A DNA stretch of 64,000 nt. It comes from Carettochelys insculpta. Taxonomy: Eukaryota; Chordata; Testudines; Carettochelyidae. The notes below the pieces were generated by a model. That model did not search any database. It saw only the letters and a program-made list of their open reading frames with translations, and had not been told where the DNA came from. The position numbers and the translations under genes were made by a program. The stretch covers positions 98,993,001 through 99,057,000 of the forward strand of contig NC_134141.1 of the NCBI RefSeq assembly GCF_033958435.1, written 5' to 3'. The number at the start of each line of letters is the position of its first letter. Position 1 is the stretch's first letter. Positions 44,205 through 55,261 of the stretch are shown here, piece by piece.

Positions 44205-45418
44205 CAATACTCTCTTAGTTTCTACTCCACAGGCTGCCTGTGGTTTTTGCATAAGATTAAGAAAATAGTTTAAAATTCTCTTTCACTTAAGTAAAGTACT
44301 ATAACAACTTTGTGGCTGTGATTGTCATTTGGGCTGCTCAGAACTTCAGAATGATAGCAGTGATTGAACTTACTTTGCCTTTGCTAAGTTACAGATTTCT
44401 ATCACTTTAACTGGAGGAATTTTTTCCATTTCCAGTTAGCAGAGTAGCATGTTTAACGCAGAAAGAGTGATGATAATATATTTAATGTGGCAGAAAATAC
44501 CTGTAAGTGTCTGATCATCACAAGCTAAGTAAGATTTTATTGAAAAAATCAGCACAATATAGAGATCCAAAAGAAATTTAAAATCTCTGAGTTCTCTAAC
44601 CACAACTTCACAAAATCAGGAAAAGTTTTTCTAAAAGAAAGGGGACTAAGTATAGAAGAAGGTTCAAATATGCACTCCAAATCTGAATAAATGAGTAATA
44701 TATTGTGAATCTAGCCATATGCAGTCTACTAAACAAATTCCTGTATATATGGTCCTATTAATCAATATGCATCTCCATATATATCCTAAAATAGATATGT
44801 GGTTGTAAGGCTGTCATTCATTCATTATAAGGAAAGTTCCCACCTCCTTGTAGCTGAAATATTTGTAATATATTTGCATACTAACATTATCATGGATTAA
44901 CGTGCATTCTGAATTGTCTTTCTTATTTTAAAAGCCCTCTGTGGACTTGTTCCAATTTACCTCATGGCTCCTGGATTAAATCTGCTTAATTTCTTTCTGT
45001 AAATTGCCCTTTTAACATCAGACAATTTACTCCTGTGAGTCTGATAATCAGGATTTAGGCTCCATTCTCTCTTTTTTAACTCCCTCTTTTATTTATTTAC
45101 ATATTTATTTATTTGCTTCTTTGGGCCCAATCTAGAAAATACTTGCTTAGTGCATGGACAAACATGTCGGTTATGGTGATATCTATGTTCCAAGATATCC
45201 TAATATGAAATTATGACTCAGAAAATACAGAAAAAAATCTTTGCAATCCAGTGCAGGGCGTATCAGTTACAACTCCTTCATGCACTCAGGCTAAACACAG
45301 GTCCTCTGGTTTAAATTGATTCTTATCCTGCTATATTCTTAGAACCTAGGTAACACTCTTCTTTCTACATTCTCTCACTTCATTTCCTATAATTTTAGTT
45401 TTTGATTTTTAGACACTT
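44205..45418. other. no gene seen
   Basis: AT-rich, no recognised element. Confidence 0.5.
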
Positions 45419-45847
45419 GGACTATCTCTACATAAGAGGGTTTTTCCAGCAAAACTGGGTTGGAAAAACCTATGGAGTGTTTACCTGCAAAATGTGCTCT
45501 GTTGACAAAACCTGACACATCCACTGGCAGTATTATACCTGAACACGGAGACATATAATATCTTTCCTGACAGTTTCCTGTTGACAAAACAGCTGTGTAG
45601 ATGCTCCAGGGCCCTTTTGTCTACAGATGGGGCTTCCAGTTGCCTGGGCAGGACTGTTTGCAGAGCTTCTGGTCAGCTGTTCTGTTGAGAGAGGGCTGGG
45701 CAGTCTGGATGCTTTCTGTCAACAGAGAAGATTTCTCTTTCAGTCTGCTTTTATGTGTAGATGCAATTTATCAACAGAAGTTTTTCTGGGAAATCTCTTC
45801 CGACAGTGACTTCTGTCAACAGAGGCTTCTCGTGTAGGTGTAGACTG
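45419..45847. mobile_element. Harbinger-like MITE, decayed ends
   Basis: Ends 'ggactatctctacataaga' (45,419) and 'tcgtgtaggtgtagact' (about 45,831-45,847). The interior has many 'gttgacaaaa' and 'tcaacagaag' motifs in inverted arrangement, like the element at 59.7 kb. Non-coding. Confidence 0.75.
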
Positions 45848-46660
45848 GGTATATAATAGAAATGTAATGTATAATGGAAAAAAATATCTTTTTCCCCATG
45901 TGATATTGTAGTGCTTTAGTGTAGAGTGCTGATACAGTTGTATCTTATAATCAGCCTCTACTATTGTGTGGTGAATGTGCTATAAATTAAATGCACATGT
46001 ACATTTTTATGCAACATTCAAATCACACAGTTACAATCACAAAAAGTGACAAAAAGTACCAGTCTGGATTCCGACAGCAACACTAAATTAACATACCACA
46101 TGTCTTGTATTTGTTTGTAAGTGGTAAGATTAATGCCACGCCTTTAAACAGCAGGTTGAATTTGACCCAGGCACTGTTTCCTTCTTAAATCTATATTTAT
46201 TGGCCTGCTCCAATTATTTACAATGGGTGTGCAACATTTGTGAGAATCAGGCCACTAGGCAGCCAGTTTTGAAAATCTTGGTCCAGGATCCTGATCAGTG
46301 AAGTTAGACATAACTGTCGGTGACCCTGGACATAATTTTAATTGACTTCAGTAGGAACAAGATTGGGTACCATTTCTTTATTCTAACCATTGGTTGAGTG
46401 TATAGAATAGCAATGCAAAGTTTATCTTAGTAAAAACCAACCTCTGCAATAACTGAGGGTTAAAGCATAGCCTGTATGACAAGCAACCAGCCTGAGCTTC
46501 TGAATACTTTTTTCTGATAAGCTACCAGCAGGAGTGCTTTCCAGATAGCTCCCTGACAGCTTTTGCACACTGGACTGATCGTTCTCTTGTTTTCTGCAAA
46601 TGTTGGTTAATGTTGAGACTATGGTTAATTACTTAGCAGACCCTAAATCCTGCAACTAAG
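45848..46660. other. no gene seen
   Basis: AT-rich. 46,330-46,360 contains the 'attgacttcagtaggaac' phrase of old sauropsid repeats. Confidence 0.45.
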
Positions 46661-46673
46661 TTTCTGAGTAGAA

Positions 46674-46835
46674 TCAGAGTGGCAGCCAAGTTAGTCTGTA
46701 TTTTCAAAAAACAGTAAGAAGTCCTGTGGCACTTTATAAACTAACAGATATTACGGAGCATAAGCTTTCATGGGCAAAGACCTGCTTCCTCAGATGCATC
46801 TGTTAGTCTATAAGGTGCCACAGAACTTTTTGTTG
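46674..46835. mobile_element. Penelope-derived inverted-tail mini-element with 13-bp target duplication
   Basis: Begins with 'tcagagtggcagccaagtta' and 'agaagtcctgtggcacttta', and ends with the inverted partner 'aaggtgccacagaactttt'. TTTCTGAGTAGAA at 46,661-46,673 is repeated exactly at 46,836-46,848. Same design as 43,982-44,194 but shorter. Confidence 0.85.
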
Positions 46836-46884
46836 TTTCTGAGTAGAAAATCTTATGTTCTGAATCTGACAGATCTAAAAAGTG

Positions 46885-47040
46885 AGGCTGTGTCTACATT
46901 CTGCCTGCTTCTAAAGACTAAGTATTAGGAGCATCAGTTTTGCCAATACTAATAACCCCAACACCAATGATTTTTAGTATTCTAATATCTATTTATCAAA
47001 CTATCAGCATTTCAAAGCACCCGTCACCATAATGTGTAGG
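46885..47040. mobile_element. possible Harbinger-like MITE remnant, left end only
   Basis: 'ggctgtgtctacattctgcc' at 46,885 is a good terminal repeat of the GTCTACAC type. No matching right end was located, so the limit is a guess. Confidence 0.4.
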
Positions 47041-47757
47041 CGCTGAACATGAATGAATGGGGGAGTCGTTTAATAATTTGAGTCTTCATGTTTCTGATCA
47101 CAAGGGATAATTCTCCCTCGACCCTGTGCCCTGCCAGGTTTTCTTTCTGCAAAACAATATTTTGGGATTAACACCTGTATAAGGAATATAGGATTTGTCC
47201 CTGTAAAAGTAATTCATTAAAATAGAATTGTTATTGAACTCAGTTTCAGCTTCACTATTACCTTTTCTCAAACTGGATTATTGAAAAGAATGTATAAAAA
47301 TGGATATCTATGATCTGTGCCTGCAGCTGTGTAAATCAACAGTCATATGAATTATTGTGGCATCAAGAGAGGCTGGTAGCGTAGCAGTTAGTTGGTAGCA
47401 ATGTTTTTCAGTTAGCGGGAATTCATGGATTATGTGGTATGTTACAACGCTGTTTTCAGTTTGAAAGGATTATATCATATACGCACGATGACCAAAAATA
47501 TTCTGTTTTTTGTTTTATTGGGGAACACATACACAAAGAAAGCATTTGTGTGAACAGAAAAGTATATAAGACTGAAGCTACACTGGCATCAGAATTAAAA
47601 TTTGATTCTTGAATTTATGAATCTACTGAATTTTTATCTAGAACAGCTGTTCACATTTACTGCATCTGAAAATAAATGTACAGTGGGTTCAGCATTTGTG
47701 AGAATCCACACCTAGAATAAAACTGCTTTTGGTTTTATAAAGCACTGCACATTCTCA
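47041..47757. other. no gene seen
   Basis: AT-rich, no recognised element. Confidence 0.5.
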
Positions 47758-48063
47758 GGCCATGTCTACATGTCCCAGGTCGTCAGCTCCACTGCCGGCA
47801 GAGCTACGCTAAGCAGATTCCTGGAAATTGCAAATTGATTAGCATAGCTGCACGAGATTTCGGGCATAAGGGACTGGTGGCAGAGGGAGGTTTAGCTGGC
47901 AGAGGCACGTCTACATGGCCTCTTTCCTGCCAGCAGACCCTGAGAGTGAAACTTTGTGCAGCTATGCTAATTGGCTGTGTGAGTTTTGAAATATTCCGGA
48001 AAGCCTGCTTAGCATAGCTCTGCTGGCAGCAGAGCTGATGACCCGGGCCGTGTAGACATGGCC
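47758..48063. mobile_element. Harbinger-like MITE
   Basis: Ends GGCCATGTCTACATG (47,758) and 'gtgtagacatggcc' (to 48,063), flanks tca / cca. The arms carry inverted 'gcagagctacgctaagca' and 'tgcttagcatagctctgc' segments, so it is a foldback. Non-coding; the frames on both strands mirror each other. Confidence 0.85.
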
Positions 48064-48652
48064 CCAAATATGCCAAAGCACTTCAGCTATTAATGACTTA
48101 GTCCCCAGACCTTCAAAGTGGGCAGACAGTAGCACTGACACAGAGACCCTTTGACATCAGTAGAGATCTGGGTGGAAGCAGGAGCTGGCTCAAACAAAGC
48201 CTTTAGGGATCTGGGGCAAACAGATTTAAAAAAAAAAAGGGTCCCTTCCAGTCCTTTGGATGAATGTGTGTATGTATGTTTAAAGCTCTTTGCAGGACTA
48301 TGGCCTGAGATACTGATTATACTTCAGCACCTAGATAAGCTAGGTGGCTGCAGCGTACTCACTAGCAGTTCACAAATACTTGTGTCAGGCTACTGATCTC
48401 ACTAATGCTCTGATTCCACAGTGGAATTGAGCTCAACTTAAAGTCTGTGAGTCCTGAATTTAATTAAATGGCACTACTCCTGAGCTGAATGTGAGGCACA
48501 AATTGAATTGCTTTACTGTATTGACATTTTAAATCTATATGAAAATCTGTTGAAATTTCATTGACTTTACTCAGGATTTTTGCCAGTATAAATGAAACAA
48601 GCATTTGGTCCTCAGACATTAGTATCCAATTTTCCTGATTCATAAATACTAC
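48064..48652. other. no gene seen; possible Cry I SINE scrap near 48,195-48,265
   Basis: 'ctttagggatctggggcaaa' at about 48,201-48,220 resembles the middle of Cry I-type SINEs and is followed by 'gggtcccttccagtcctttg', a CR1-like tail. The tRNA head is missing, so this is weak. 48,550-48,600 has the 'tcattgactttactcaggat' phrase of old sauropsid repeats. Confidence 0.35.
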
Positions 48653-48654
48653 TA

Positions 48655-48980
48655 CAGGTTGAACCTTCCTAATCCAGAACTCTCTCAGCCAGCAAACTCT
48701 GTAATCTGGCATGATTTTAGTTAGCCAGAGGACCACTTATCATGGGTGTGGCCAAGTTTCCTATGGTTCCGTAAAGTTTGTTTACAGCCACCAGTCCTGG
48801 CTCTCAGCGTTCTGTGTTGTTATTTAGCTGTAATTTACTCCTAAGTGTCTTCTAAGACTCCAGTAAGCAGTGGAAGTGTTGGTAATAAGCTAGACAATAC
48901 TGATCTCTCCTGTTCCAGCAAATTCTTTCATACTGTACTGGTCAGGTCCCAAGGGTGCCAGATGACAGAGGTTTAACCTG
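48655..48980 (+). mobile_element. Tigger-like MITE with CAGGTTGAAC ends, copy 2
   Basis: Ends CAGGTTGAACC (48,655-48,665) and 'ggtttaacctg' (48,970-48,980) flanked by TA on both sides (48,653-48,654; 48,981-48,982). Interior collinear with the reverse-oriented copy at 18,628-18,950. TA target sites with short ends beginning CAG are typical of Tigger/pogo-type elements. Non-coding. Confidence 0.8.
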
Positions 48981-49439
48981 TAGTTAAACTAAGCTACAAA
49001 ATGGCCAGATTCTTCTTGGACCTTGTGAAGGAGCATGGTTAGGGAAGGATTCAAAATCACGGCCCTCTCTTTTGATTCTTCCAGTCCTTATGTGGACCAT
49101 ACAAAGTCCCAGAATGTCTCCTTCCTCGTCTTCCAGGCATATGGTGTCCTAAATGGCACAGGAGGAAACACAGTAATGGATGGGCTCCTGCTAGGCACCA
49201 GCCATATGCGAAAGCCAGTTGTGTGGACAGAAGAAGTAGCACCCTACAAAGAGGTTAAATGGCAGGTACACAGTCCCTGTGTGCCTGGGAGCACCAGGAG
49301 GCATTCCTCACTGCCCTATACTATGGTCTGTGCCTAACTGCCCGATTGAGCCCTAAGTCAGGCAGGTTCTAAAAATACTCAAGTCCAAATTTCTTGCTTT
49401 TCCTGTTGGTCTCAATGGCCAGACCAGCAAGTTCTATGC
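48981..49439. other. no gene seen
   Basis: The 100-codon frame at 49,035-49,337 uses a non-ATG start, has no recognised domain and lacks splice context. Confidence 0.45.
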
Positions 49440-49760
49440 AGGCCTGCTGATGGGGGGAGAAGGGGGACAATGGGGACAGTTGCCCTGGGGCCCAGCATTT
49501 CAAAGGGACCCAGAGCTCTGGCCAATGTCATCACTACTTTGGTAACAGCAGCAGCTGGCACCCTGGACCCCTTTGAAGTGCCTCAGCAGCACTGCTCCGT
49601 GTGGCTGGGAGGTAGAGAGGGGCACCCAGCACCACAGGGTGCTTCCACACAGCACCCCTTCCACCCTTGGCCCCACCCTTTCAGCAGGTGCAGAGCTGGG
49701 CTCCCCTCCCATCTTGCCTGAGGGCTCACAGTGGCTGGCAGCCCTGCTGGTGCTGTGGGA
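49440..49760 (+). repeat. GC-rich dispersed repeat, copy 2
   Basis: A G-rich run, then 'tgccctggggcccagcattt', then 'gacccagagctctgg'; this order is shared with 16,575-16,905 (reverse) and loosely with 63,305-63,480. Family unknown to me. Confidence 0.5.
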
Positions 49761-50922
49761 TCTTTACCTCAACTTGGACAGCCATTGGAGACAGGGAAGG
49801 GAGACTTCAGCTGTAAGACCTCATGAAAGTGAAGTACCCCTGAGAAGGGGGCATTAATTGCACTTCAACCCTAACTCTTACATTAAATTGCTAAGTGAGC
49901 ATTAGGTCTGGTCCTCTGTCTGGTCTAAAGCCAGTATATCATTGCTCAGAGATTAATGTTTCCCTGTAACCCATATTTATGTTTAGTAGACAGTACCTGG
50001 ATATACCTAGCATGTTTTTTTGATTTTTATTCAGTGACATTGCCATGACGTGAGACATTTCCCTGTGTGCCTGCAGGATTTGGCACTCAAATGGGTTAAA
50101 GAGTGATGACTACTTTCTTTTGCCCTCTAAAGCTAGAAGCACTGCTCTTCTGAATTATGCTGGCTAATATTGTTGTTATTGGTCCTGTTTTCCTGTAAGA
50201 CAACAATATCATCCTATGCCAGGCGTTGGCTGGAATTCATATATGTTCTCACAGCTGCTACGGACAAAAGATGAGACATTACAGCTGAGTGTGACTCATG
50301 ATGGAATGCTGTAATACAGAGCTAATATATTTATCTGCCTTTAGAAACCAACAGCTCCAGCCACGGAAAATGTCTGGCTGGCCACAGTTATTATCTGAGT
50401 AATCTAAGTAGTTATGTTTTGAGCTACAGGGTGTTGAACATAATAGCACTGTCTAGACTCAGTGCCTACATAATGGTAGATTGCCTTCTCCTCTCTACTT
50501 GCTGGTCAAGCCAGTTTGATGATGATTGACTTAAAGACAATCACCTGACTTAAAACCTGAGGAACTAGAGAGCTGTTTACAAGAAAGAACAATATTCTGC
50601 TCTCTGGATGAATCTGGTGGACTTGGTTGTTTAGGACCTATTTAACTCTTTGAACTACTGCAATGCTTTCAGTAAATTGCCATCTAATAATGATATCCAA
50701 CAGTTTAATAACATTTTTATATCATTCTTAAAGAAAGACCTGAAACATACATATTGTACATATGCAATCACATAGTCTATCACTGTTATTTTCATCTTCC
50801 TTATCCTTCTGATTTGTTTTACACCCACTTCCATGTGTTTTTCTAATGTAGTACCCAAAGGCACTGAGACGTCACCTGGGTTGAGTGAAATTTCTGCTTT
50901 ACAGCCTTGGCTGAGACCCAGC
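49761..50922. other. no gene seen
   Basis: AT-rich, no frame with family resemblance. Confidence 0.5.
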
Positions 50923-50990
50923 TGGCCTTTAGCTCATGTGGTAGAGTGTAGGGCTTTAGACCCTTTGCTTACAGGTTCTGTCCCTGGGGC
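50923..50990 (+). repeat. tRNA-like sequence, SINE head or tRNA pseudogene
   Basis: An A-box-like 'tagctcatgtggtagag' (50,930-50,946) and a B-box-like 'ggttctgtccc' (about 50,974-50,984) stand at tRNA spacing. Between them 'agggctttagaccct' forms a perfect 4-bp stem with a 7-nt loop. The loop would present TTA as anticodon, which reads a stop codon, and the acceptor stem does not pair, so this is not a functional tRNA gene. It more likely belongs to a tRNA-derived SINE. Confidence 0.5.
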
Positions 50991-51518
50991 TGACAACCCA
51001 GGTGTGGTGGTGTTTTACTAAGATATAGGCAATTGCTTTCAGCCAGTTTTATTCACATCAGATACTTTCCAGTATACAGGTCCCGCTGGTGTATACAACT
51101 GAAATATGTGTATGTGGCTTCTTTTACAAATTTGCACACTGCTATTGCCTAGAGAAAAGGCATACTCAAGTTTTGAAGAGGAGGTATTAGTAATGAAACA
51201 GTCTGTGGACCCTTTCAATTATGATGTATTGGGTAACTTGTTCTCTCTGGTCTCAAATCATCCACCCCATATGCTAGACCCACACCATGAAAAACACAAA
51301 CACACATGCAATGCGAATTTGGACAGAAGTAAGTGTCTCCCAATGAAGAGGTTAAGTGGCAGATACAATCTCTGAGTGACTGGGAGTACAGTTTCAAAAT
51401 ACAACATTGGACAGGAAAGGACCAGGCTAACTCTGACCTTTTTTCAGAGGTGATTGGGGATGGAGAAAAAACTGCTCTATAACAGTATTTCCATCTTGAG
51501 GGGTTGGGACATTCTCTC
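50991..51518. other. no gene seen
   Basis: No recognised repeat. Short frames on both strands. Confidence 0.45.
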
Positions 51519-51626
51519 ACTGGCCGTTTCTACACAGAGCAAAAGATAAGCAGAGGGAAACCATCCCATAGTTGGGACCTCCTTCCAGAGGGTGCTATTG
51601 TATTCTCTCGTGCCGAGGATACTTCT

Positions 51627-52165
51627 ATGGGGGAGGGAGCGCCAGCTGTTAGGAAGAAGCAGGTTTTAGTAGTGGGGGATTCGATCATTAGAAATATAGA
51701 TAGTTGGGTTTGTGACGACCGGGAGAACCGTATGGTGACTTGCCTGCCTGGTGCGAAGGTTGCGGATCTCTCGAGGCATCTAGACAGACTTATGGGCAGT
51801 GCTGGGGAGGAGCCGGTGGTCGTGGTACATGTCGGTACCAATGACATAGGGAAGGGTAGAAGAGATGTTCTGGAGGCCAAATTTAGGGTACTAGGAAAGA
51901 ACTGAAATCCAGAACAGCTATGGTGGCATTCTCTAAAATGCTTCCAGTTCCACGTGCAGGGCCAGATAGACAGGCAGAACTTCAGAGTCTCAATGTGTGG
52001 ATGAGACGATGGTGTAGGGAAGAAGGGTTTAGATTTATTAGGAACTGGGGACACTTTTGGGGTAGGGGGAGCCTATACAGGAATGATGGGCTCCACCTAA
52101 ATCAAGGTGGATCCAGACTGCTGGCATTAAACATTAAAAAGGTCGTAGAGCAGTTTTTAAACTAA
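51627..52165 (+). pseudogene. CR1 ORF1 with SGNH-hydrolase (esterase-like) domain, one frameshift
   Basis: ORF1 of many CR1 elements carries an SGNH/GDSL hydrolase domain of unclear role in retrotransposition. Visible blocks: 'VLVVGDSII' (block I with the Ser), 'GAKVADLSRHLDRL', 'VVVVHVGTNDIGKG' (block III, GxND), and after a frameshift near 51,895 the C-terminal 'NDGLHLNQGGSRLLA', where DxxH supplies the Asp and His of the catalytic triad. The start at 51,627 is the first ATG inside the CR1; the open frame extends upstream into MITE sequence and is fortuitous there. The stop is at 52,163-52,165. One indel separates it from an open frame. Confidence 0.85.
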
Positions 52166-52305
52166 GAGGTGGAGGAAAGCGAATTGGTGCGGGGGAGCAC
52201 CTGGATCGGACGGAGACTTCTCTTACATGAGGCTCCATAGATAGGGATTCCCTAGAAGTTAGTCAGATAGGGAACGTCGGAAATAATATATGGGCAAGAT
52301 CAGAT

Positions 52306-53316
52306 GTGAAACAATGGCATATAAAAAAATCCAACGCATCTGTGAAAGGCGGACATATAAATAGTGGTAGTTTTTTAAAGTGCTTTTACACTAATGCTAG
52401 GAGTCTGTCTAATAAGATGGGTGAACTGGAGTACCTCATATCAAAGGAGGAAGTTGACATAATAGGCATCACAGAAACGTGGTGGAATGAGGACAATCAG
52501 TGGGATACTATCATACCGGGATATAAATTATATTGGAAAGACAGAACAGGTCGTGCGGGTGGCGGAGTGGTATTATATGTGAAGGATAATATAGAATCAA
52601 ATGAAGCAAAAATCCTAAAGGAATCAAAATGTTCCGTAGAATCATTATGGATAACAGTTCATTCCTCTAATATGAATATGGCATTAGGAATATATTACCG
52701 ACCACCTAACCAGGACAGTGATAGTGATGCTGAAATGTTAAGGGAGATTAGAGAGGCTATCACAATAAAAAACACAGTAATAATAGGAGATTTCAATTAT
52801 CCCCATATTGATTGGGTACATGTCACCTCAGGACAGCATTCAGAGATTAAATTTCTTGATGCCTTAAATGACTGCTTCTTGGAGCAGCTAGTACAGGAAC
52901 CCACAAGGGGACAGTCAATTCTCAATCTAGTCCTGACTGGAACGCAGGATCTGGTCCAAGAGGTACCTGTTACTGGACCGCTTGGAAATAGTGACCACAA
53001 TATAATAACTTTTAATATTCCTGTGTTGGGAAGAACACCGCAGCGGTCAAACACTCCAGCATTTAATTTCAAAAAGGGGAATTACACTAAAATGAGGAAG
53101 CTAGTTAAACAGAAACTAAAAGGTAGAGTAACTAAACTAAAATCCCTGGAAGCTGCATGGAAACTGTTTAAAGACACCATACTAGAGGCCCAACTTAAAT
53201 GTATACCCCAAATAAAAAAACACAGTAAGAGACCTAACAAAGAACCACCATGGCTTAACAGCCATGTTAAAAAGGCAGTGAGAGAGAAAAAGGCAGCTTT
53301 TAAAAAATGGAAGTGA
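52306..53316 (+). pseudogene. CR1 ORF2 part 1: AP-like endonuclease, catalytic set complete
   Basis: An open frame of 336 codons. It contains the whole apurinic/apyrimidinic-type endonuclease that nicks target DNA: Asn30 ('YTNARSL'), Glu57 ('GITETWW'), Tyr130 ('GIYYRPP'), Asp162 and Asn164 ('GDFNYPHIDW'), and Asp230 and His231 ('NSDHNII'), numbered from 52,306. That codon is GTG, so the true start is uncertain. The frame ends in the linker 'KKAAFKKWK' at a TGA (53,314-53,316) created by an internal deletion: CR1 ORF2 normally continues through a further long linker before the RT, whereas here the RT start follows at once in another frame. Confidence 0.85.
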
Positions 53317-54817
53317 CATTAGAGGAGGTTTTGGAGTTAATTGATAAGCTGAATAGTAACAAGTCTCCAGGACCAGACGGTATTCACCCAAGGGTTCTGA
53401 AAGAACTCAAATGTGAAATTGCGGAGTGATTAACAGTGGTTTGTAACCTATCCTTTAAATCTGCTTCGGTACCCAATGACTGGAAGATGGCCAATATAAC
53501 GCCAATATTTAAAAAAGGCTCCAGAGGAGACCCTGGCAATTATAGACCGATAAGTCTAACATCAGTACCAGGCAAATTAGTAGAAACAATAGTAAAGAAT
53601 AAAATTGCAAGGCAAGTAGAAGAGCACGAATTGTTGGGCAAAAGTCAGCATGGTTTCTGCAGAGGGAAGTCATGTCTAACTAATCTATTAGAATTCTTTG
53701 AAGGGGTTAATAAACATGCGGACAAGGGGCACCCAGTGAACATAATATACCTAGATTTCCAGAAAGCCTTTGACATGGTCCCACACCAAAGGCTTTTATG
53801 TAAATTAGGTGGTCATGGGATAGGAGGAAAGATCCTTTCATGGATCGGGAATTGGTTAAAAGACAGAAAACAAAGGGTTGGAATAAATGGTAAATTTTCA
53901 CAATGGAGGGGGGTAACTAGTGGTGTTCCCCAGGGGTCAGTCCTGGGACTGATCCTGTTCAACTTGTTCATCAATGATCTAGAAAATGAGGTAAGCAGTG
54001 AGGTGGCAAAGTTTGCAGATGACACCAAGTTGTTCAGGACAGTCAAAACCAAAAGGGATTGTGAAGAACTACAAAAAGATCTCAGCAAACTGAGTGATTG
54101 GGCAGCAAAATGGCAAATGAAATTTAATGTGGGTAAGTGTAAGGTAATGCACATTGGAAAAAATAACCCAAATTACACATACAACATGATGGGGTCAAAT
54201 TTAGCTACGACAGATCAGGAAAGGGATTTTGGAGTTATAGTGGATAGTTCTCTGAAGACATCCACGCAATGCGCAGAGGCAGTTAGTAAAGCAAATAGGA
54301 TGTTAGGAATTATTAAAAAAGGGATAGATAATAAGACAAAAGATATCATACTTCCCCTATATAAAACTATGGTATGCCCACATCTTGAGTACTGTGTGCA
54401 GATGTGGTCTCCTCACCTCAAAAAAGATATATTGGCATTAGAAAAGGTACAGAAAAGATGATTAGGGGTTTGGAACGGGTCCCATATGGGGAGAGGCTAG
54501 AGAGACTGGGACTTTTCAGTCTGGAAAAGAGGCGATTGAGGGGCGATATGATAGAGGTATATAAAATCATGAATGGTGTGGAGAAAGTGAATATAGAAAA
54601 ATTATTTACCTTTTCCCATAGTACAAGAACTAGGGGACACCAAATGAAATTGATGGGTAGTTGGTTCAAAACTAATAAAAGGAAATTTTTCTTCACACAG
54701 CGCACAGTCAACCTGTGGAACTCCTTGCCGGAGGAGGCTGTGAAGGCCAGGACTCTATTAGGGTTTGAAAAAGAGCTCGATAAATTTTTGCAGGCTAGGT
54801 CCATAAATGGCTATTAG
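53313..54817 (+). pseudogene. CR1 ORF2 part 2: reverse transcriptase and C-terminus, broken
   Basis: Starts at the deletion junction with 'LIDKLNSNKSPGPDGIHP'. There is a TGA at 53,427-53,429, then an open frame from 53,436 to 54,461 with RT motifs in order: 'GNYRPISLTSV', 'SQHGFCRGKSCLTNL', 'IIYLDFQKAFDMVPH' (first catalytic Asp), 'SGVPQGSVLGLILFNLFIND', and 'FADDTK' at about 54,012-54,029 (the CR1 form of YxDD). After a frameshift near 54,455 the C-terminus continues to 54,817 ('[19 protein letters not shown]', '[17 protein letters not shown]'). Three lesions in all, counting the deletion; otherwise well preserved. Confidence 0.85.
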
Positions 54818-55261
54818 CCAGTGGTAAAGTATGGTGCCCTAGCCTTCAGTACAAGGGCAGGAGATGGATGGCAGGAGATAAAGCACTTGATCATTGTCTT
54901 CTGTTCTCCTTCTCTGGGGCACCTGGCATTGGCCACTGTCGGCAGACGGGATACTGGGCTGGATGGACCTTTGGTCTGACCCAGTATGGCCATTCTTATG
55001 TAGAAAGAGCGAAATTTTCAGGAAGATGGGGCCTCCAGAAGAAGCACGTCCTTCCGGAAGCCCCCCCACCCGGGGGCTGCTCTTCTACACAATGTTTTGG
55101 AGTCTGGAAGAACAGTCTTCCAGACTGCAAATCATGTGACGTTATGCTAATGAGGCATGGGGAATTGGCCTCCGTGCCTCATTAGCATCTTTAGCTCTGT
55201 GTATTAGCATGCCCCTTTGGAAGTGGTCTGTGTAGAAATGGCCACTCTGTGGGAGAGGAGA

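Larger units (their letters stand above)
51545..55005 (+). mobile_element. CR1 LINE, long copy inserted in a MITE
   Basis: The longest and best preserved LINE here, with ORF1, an untranslated spacer, the ORF2 endonuclease, the ORF2 RT and a 3' end with 'ggatggacctttggtctgac' and 'cattcttatgt'. The MITE around it gives precise borders: 'agagcaaaa' (51,536-51,544) on the left and 'agagcgaaa' (55,006-55,014) on the right are probably a 9-bp target duplication with one change. The 5' end may still be short of full length. Confidence 0.85.
51522..55243. mobile_element. Harbinger-like MITE split by a CR1, ACT target duplication
   Basis: The left terminal GGCCGTTTCTACACAGAGC (51,522-51,540) is separated from its partner 'tgtagaaatggcc' (55,231-55,243) by a 3.4-kb CR1. 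ACT flanks both outer ends (51,519-51,521; 55,244-55,246). The MITE body is at 55,006-55,243 and includes an inner inverted pair 'agtctggaagaacag / cagtcttccagact' (about 55,100-55,128). Confidence 0.85.

Noticed and set aside
50923..50990. Functional tRNA gene
   Set aside because: The acceptor stem does not pair, the anticodon loop would read a stop codon, and the surroundings suit a SINE.
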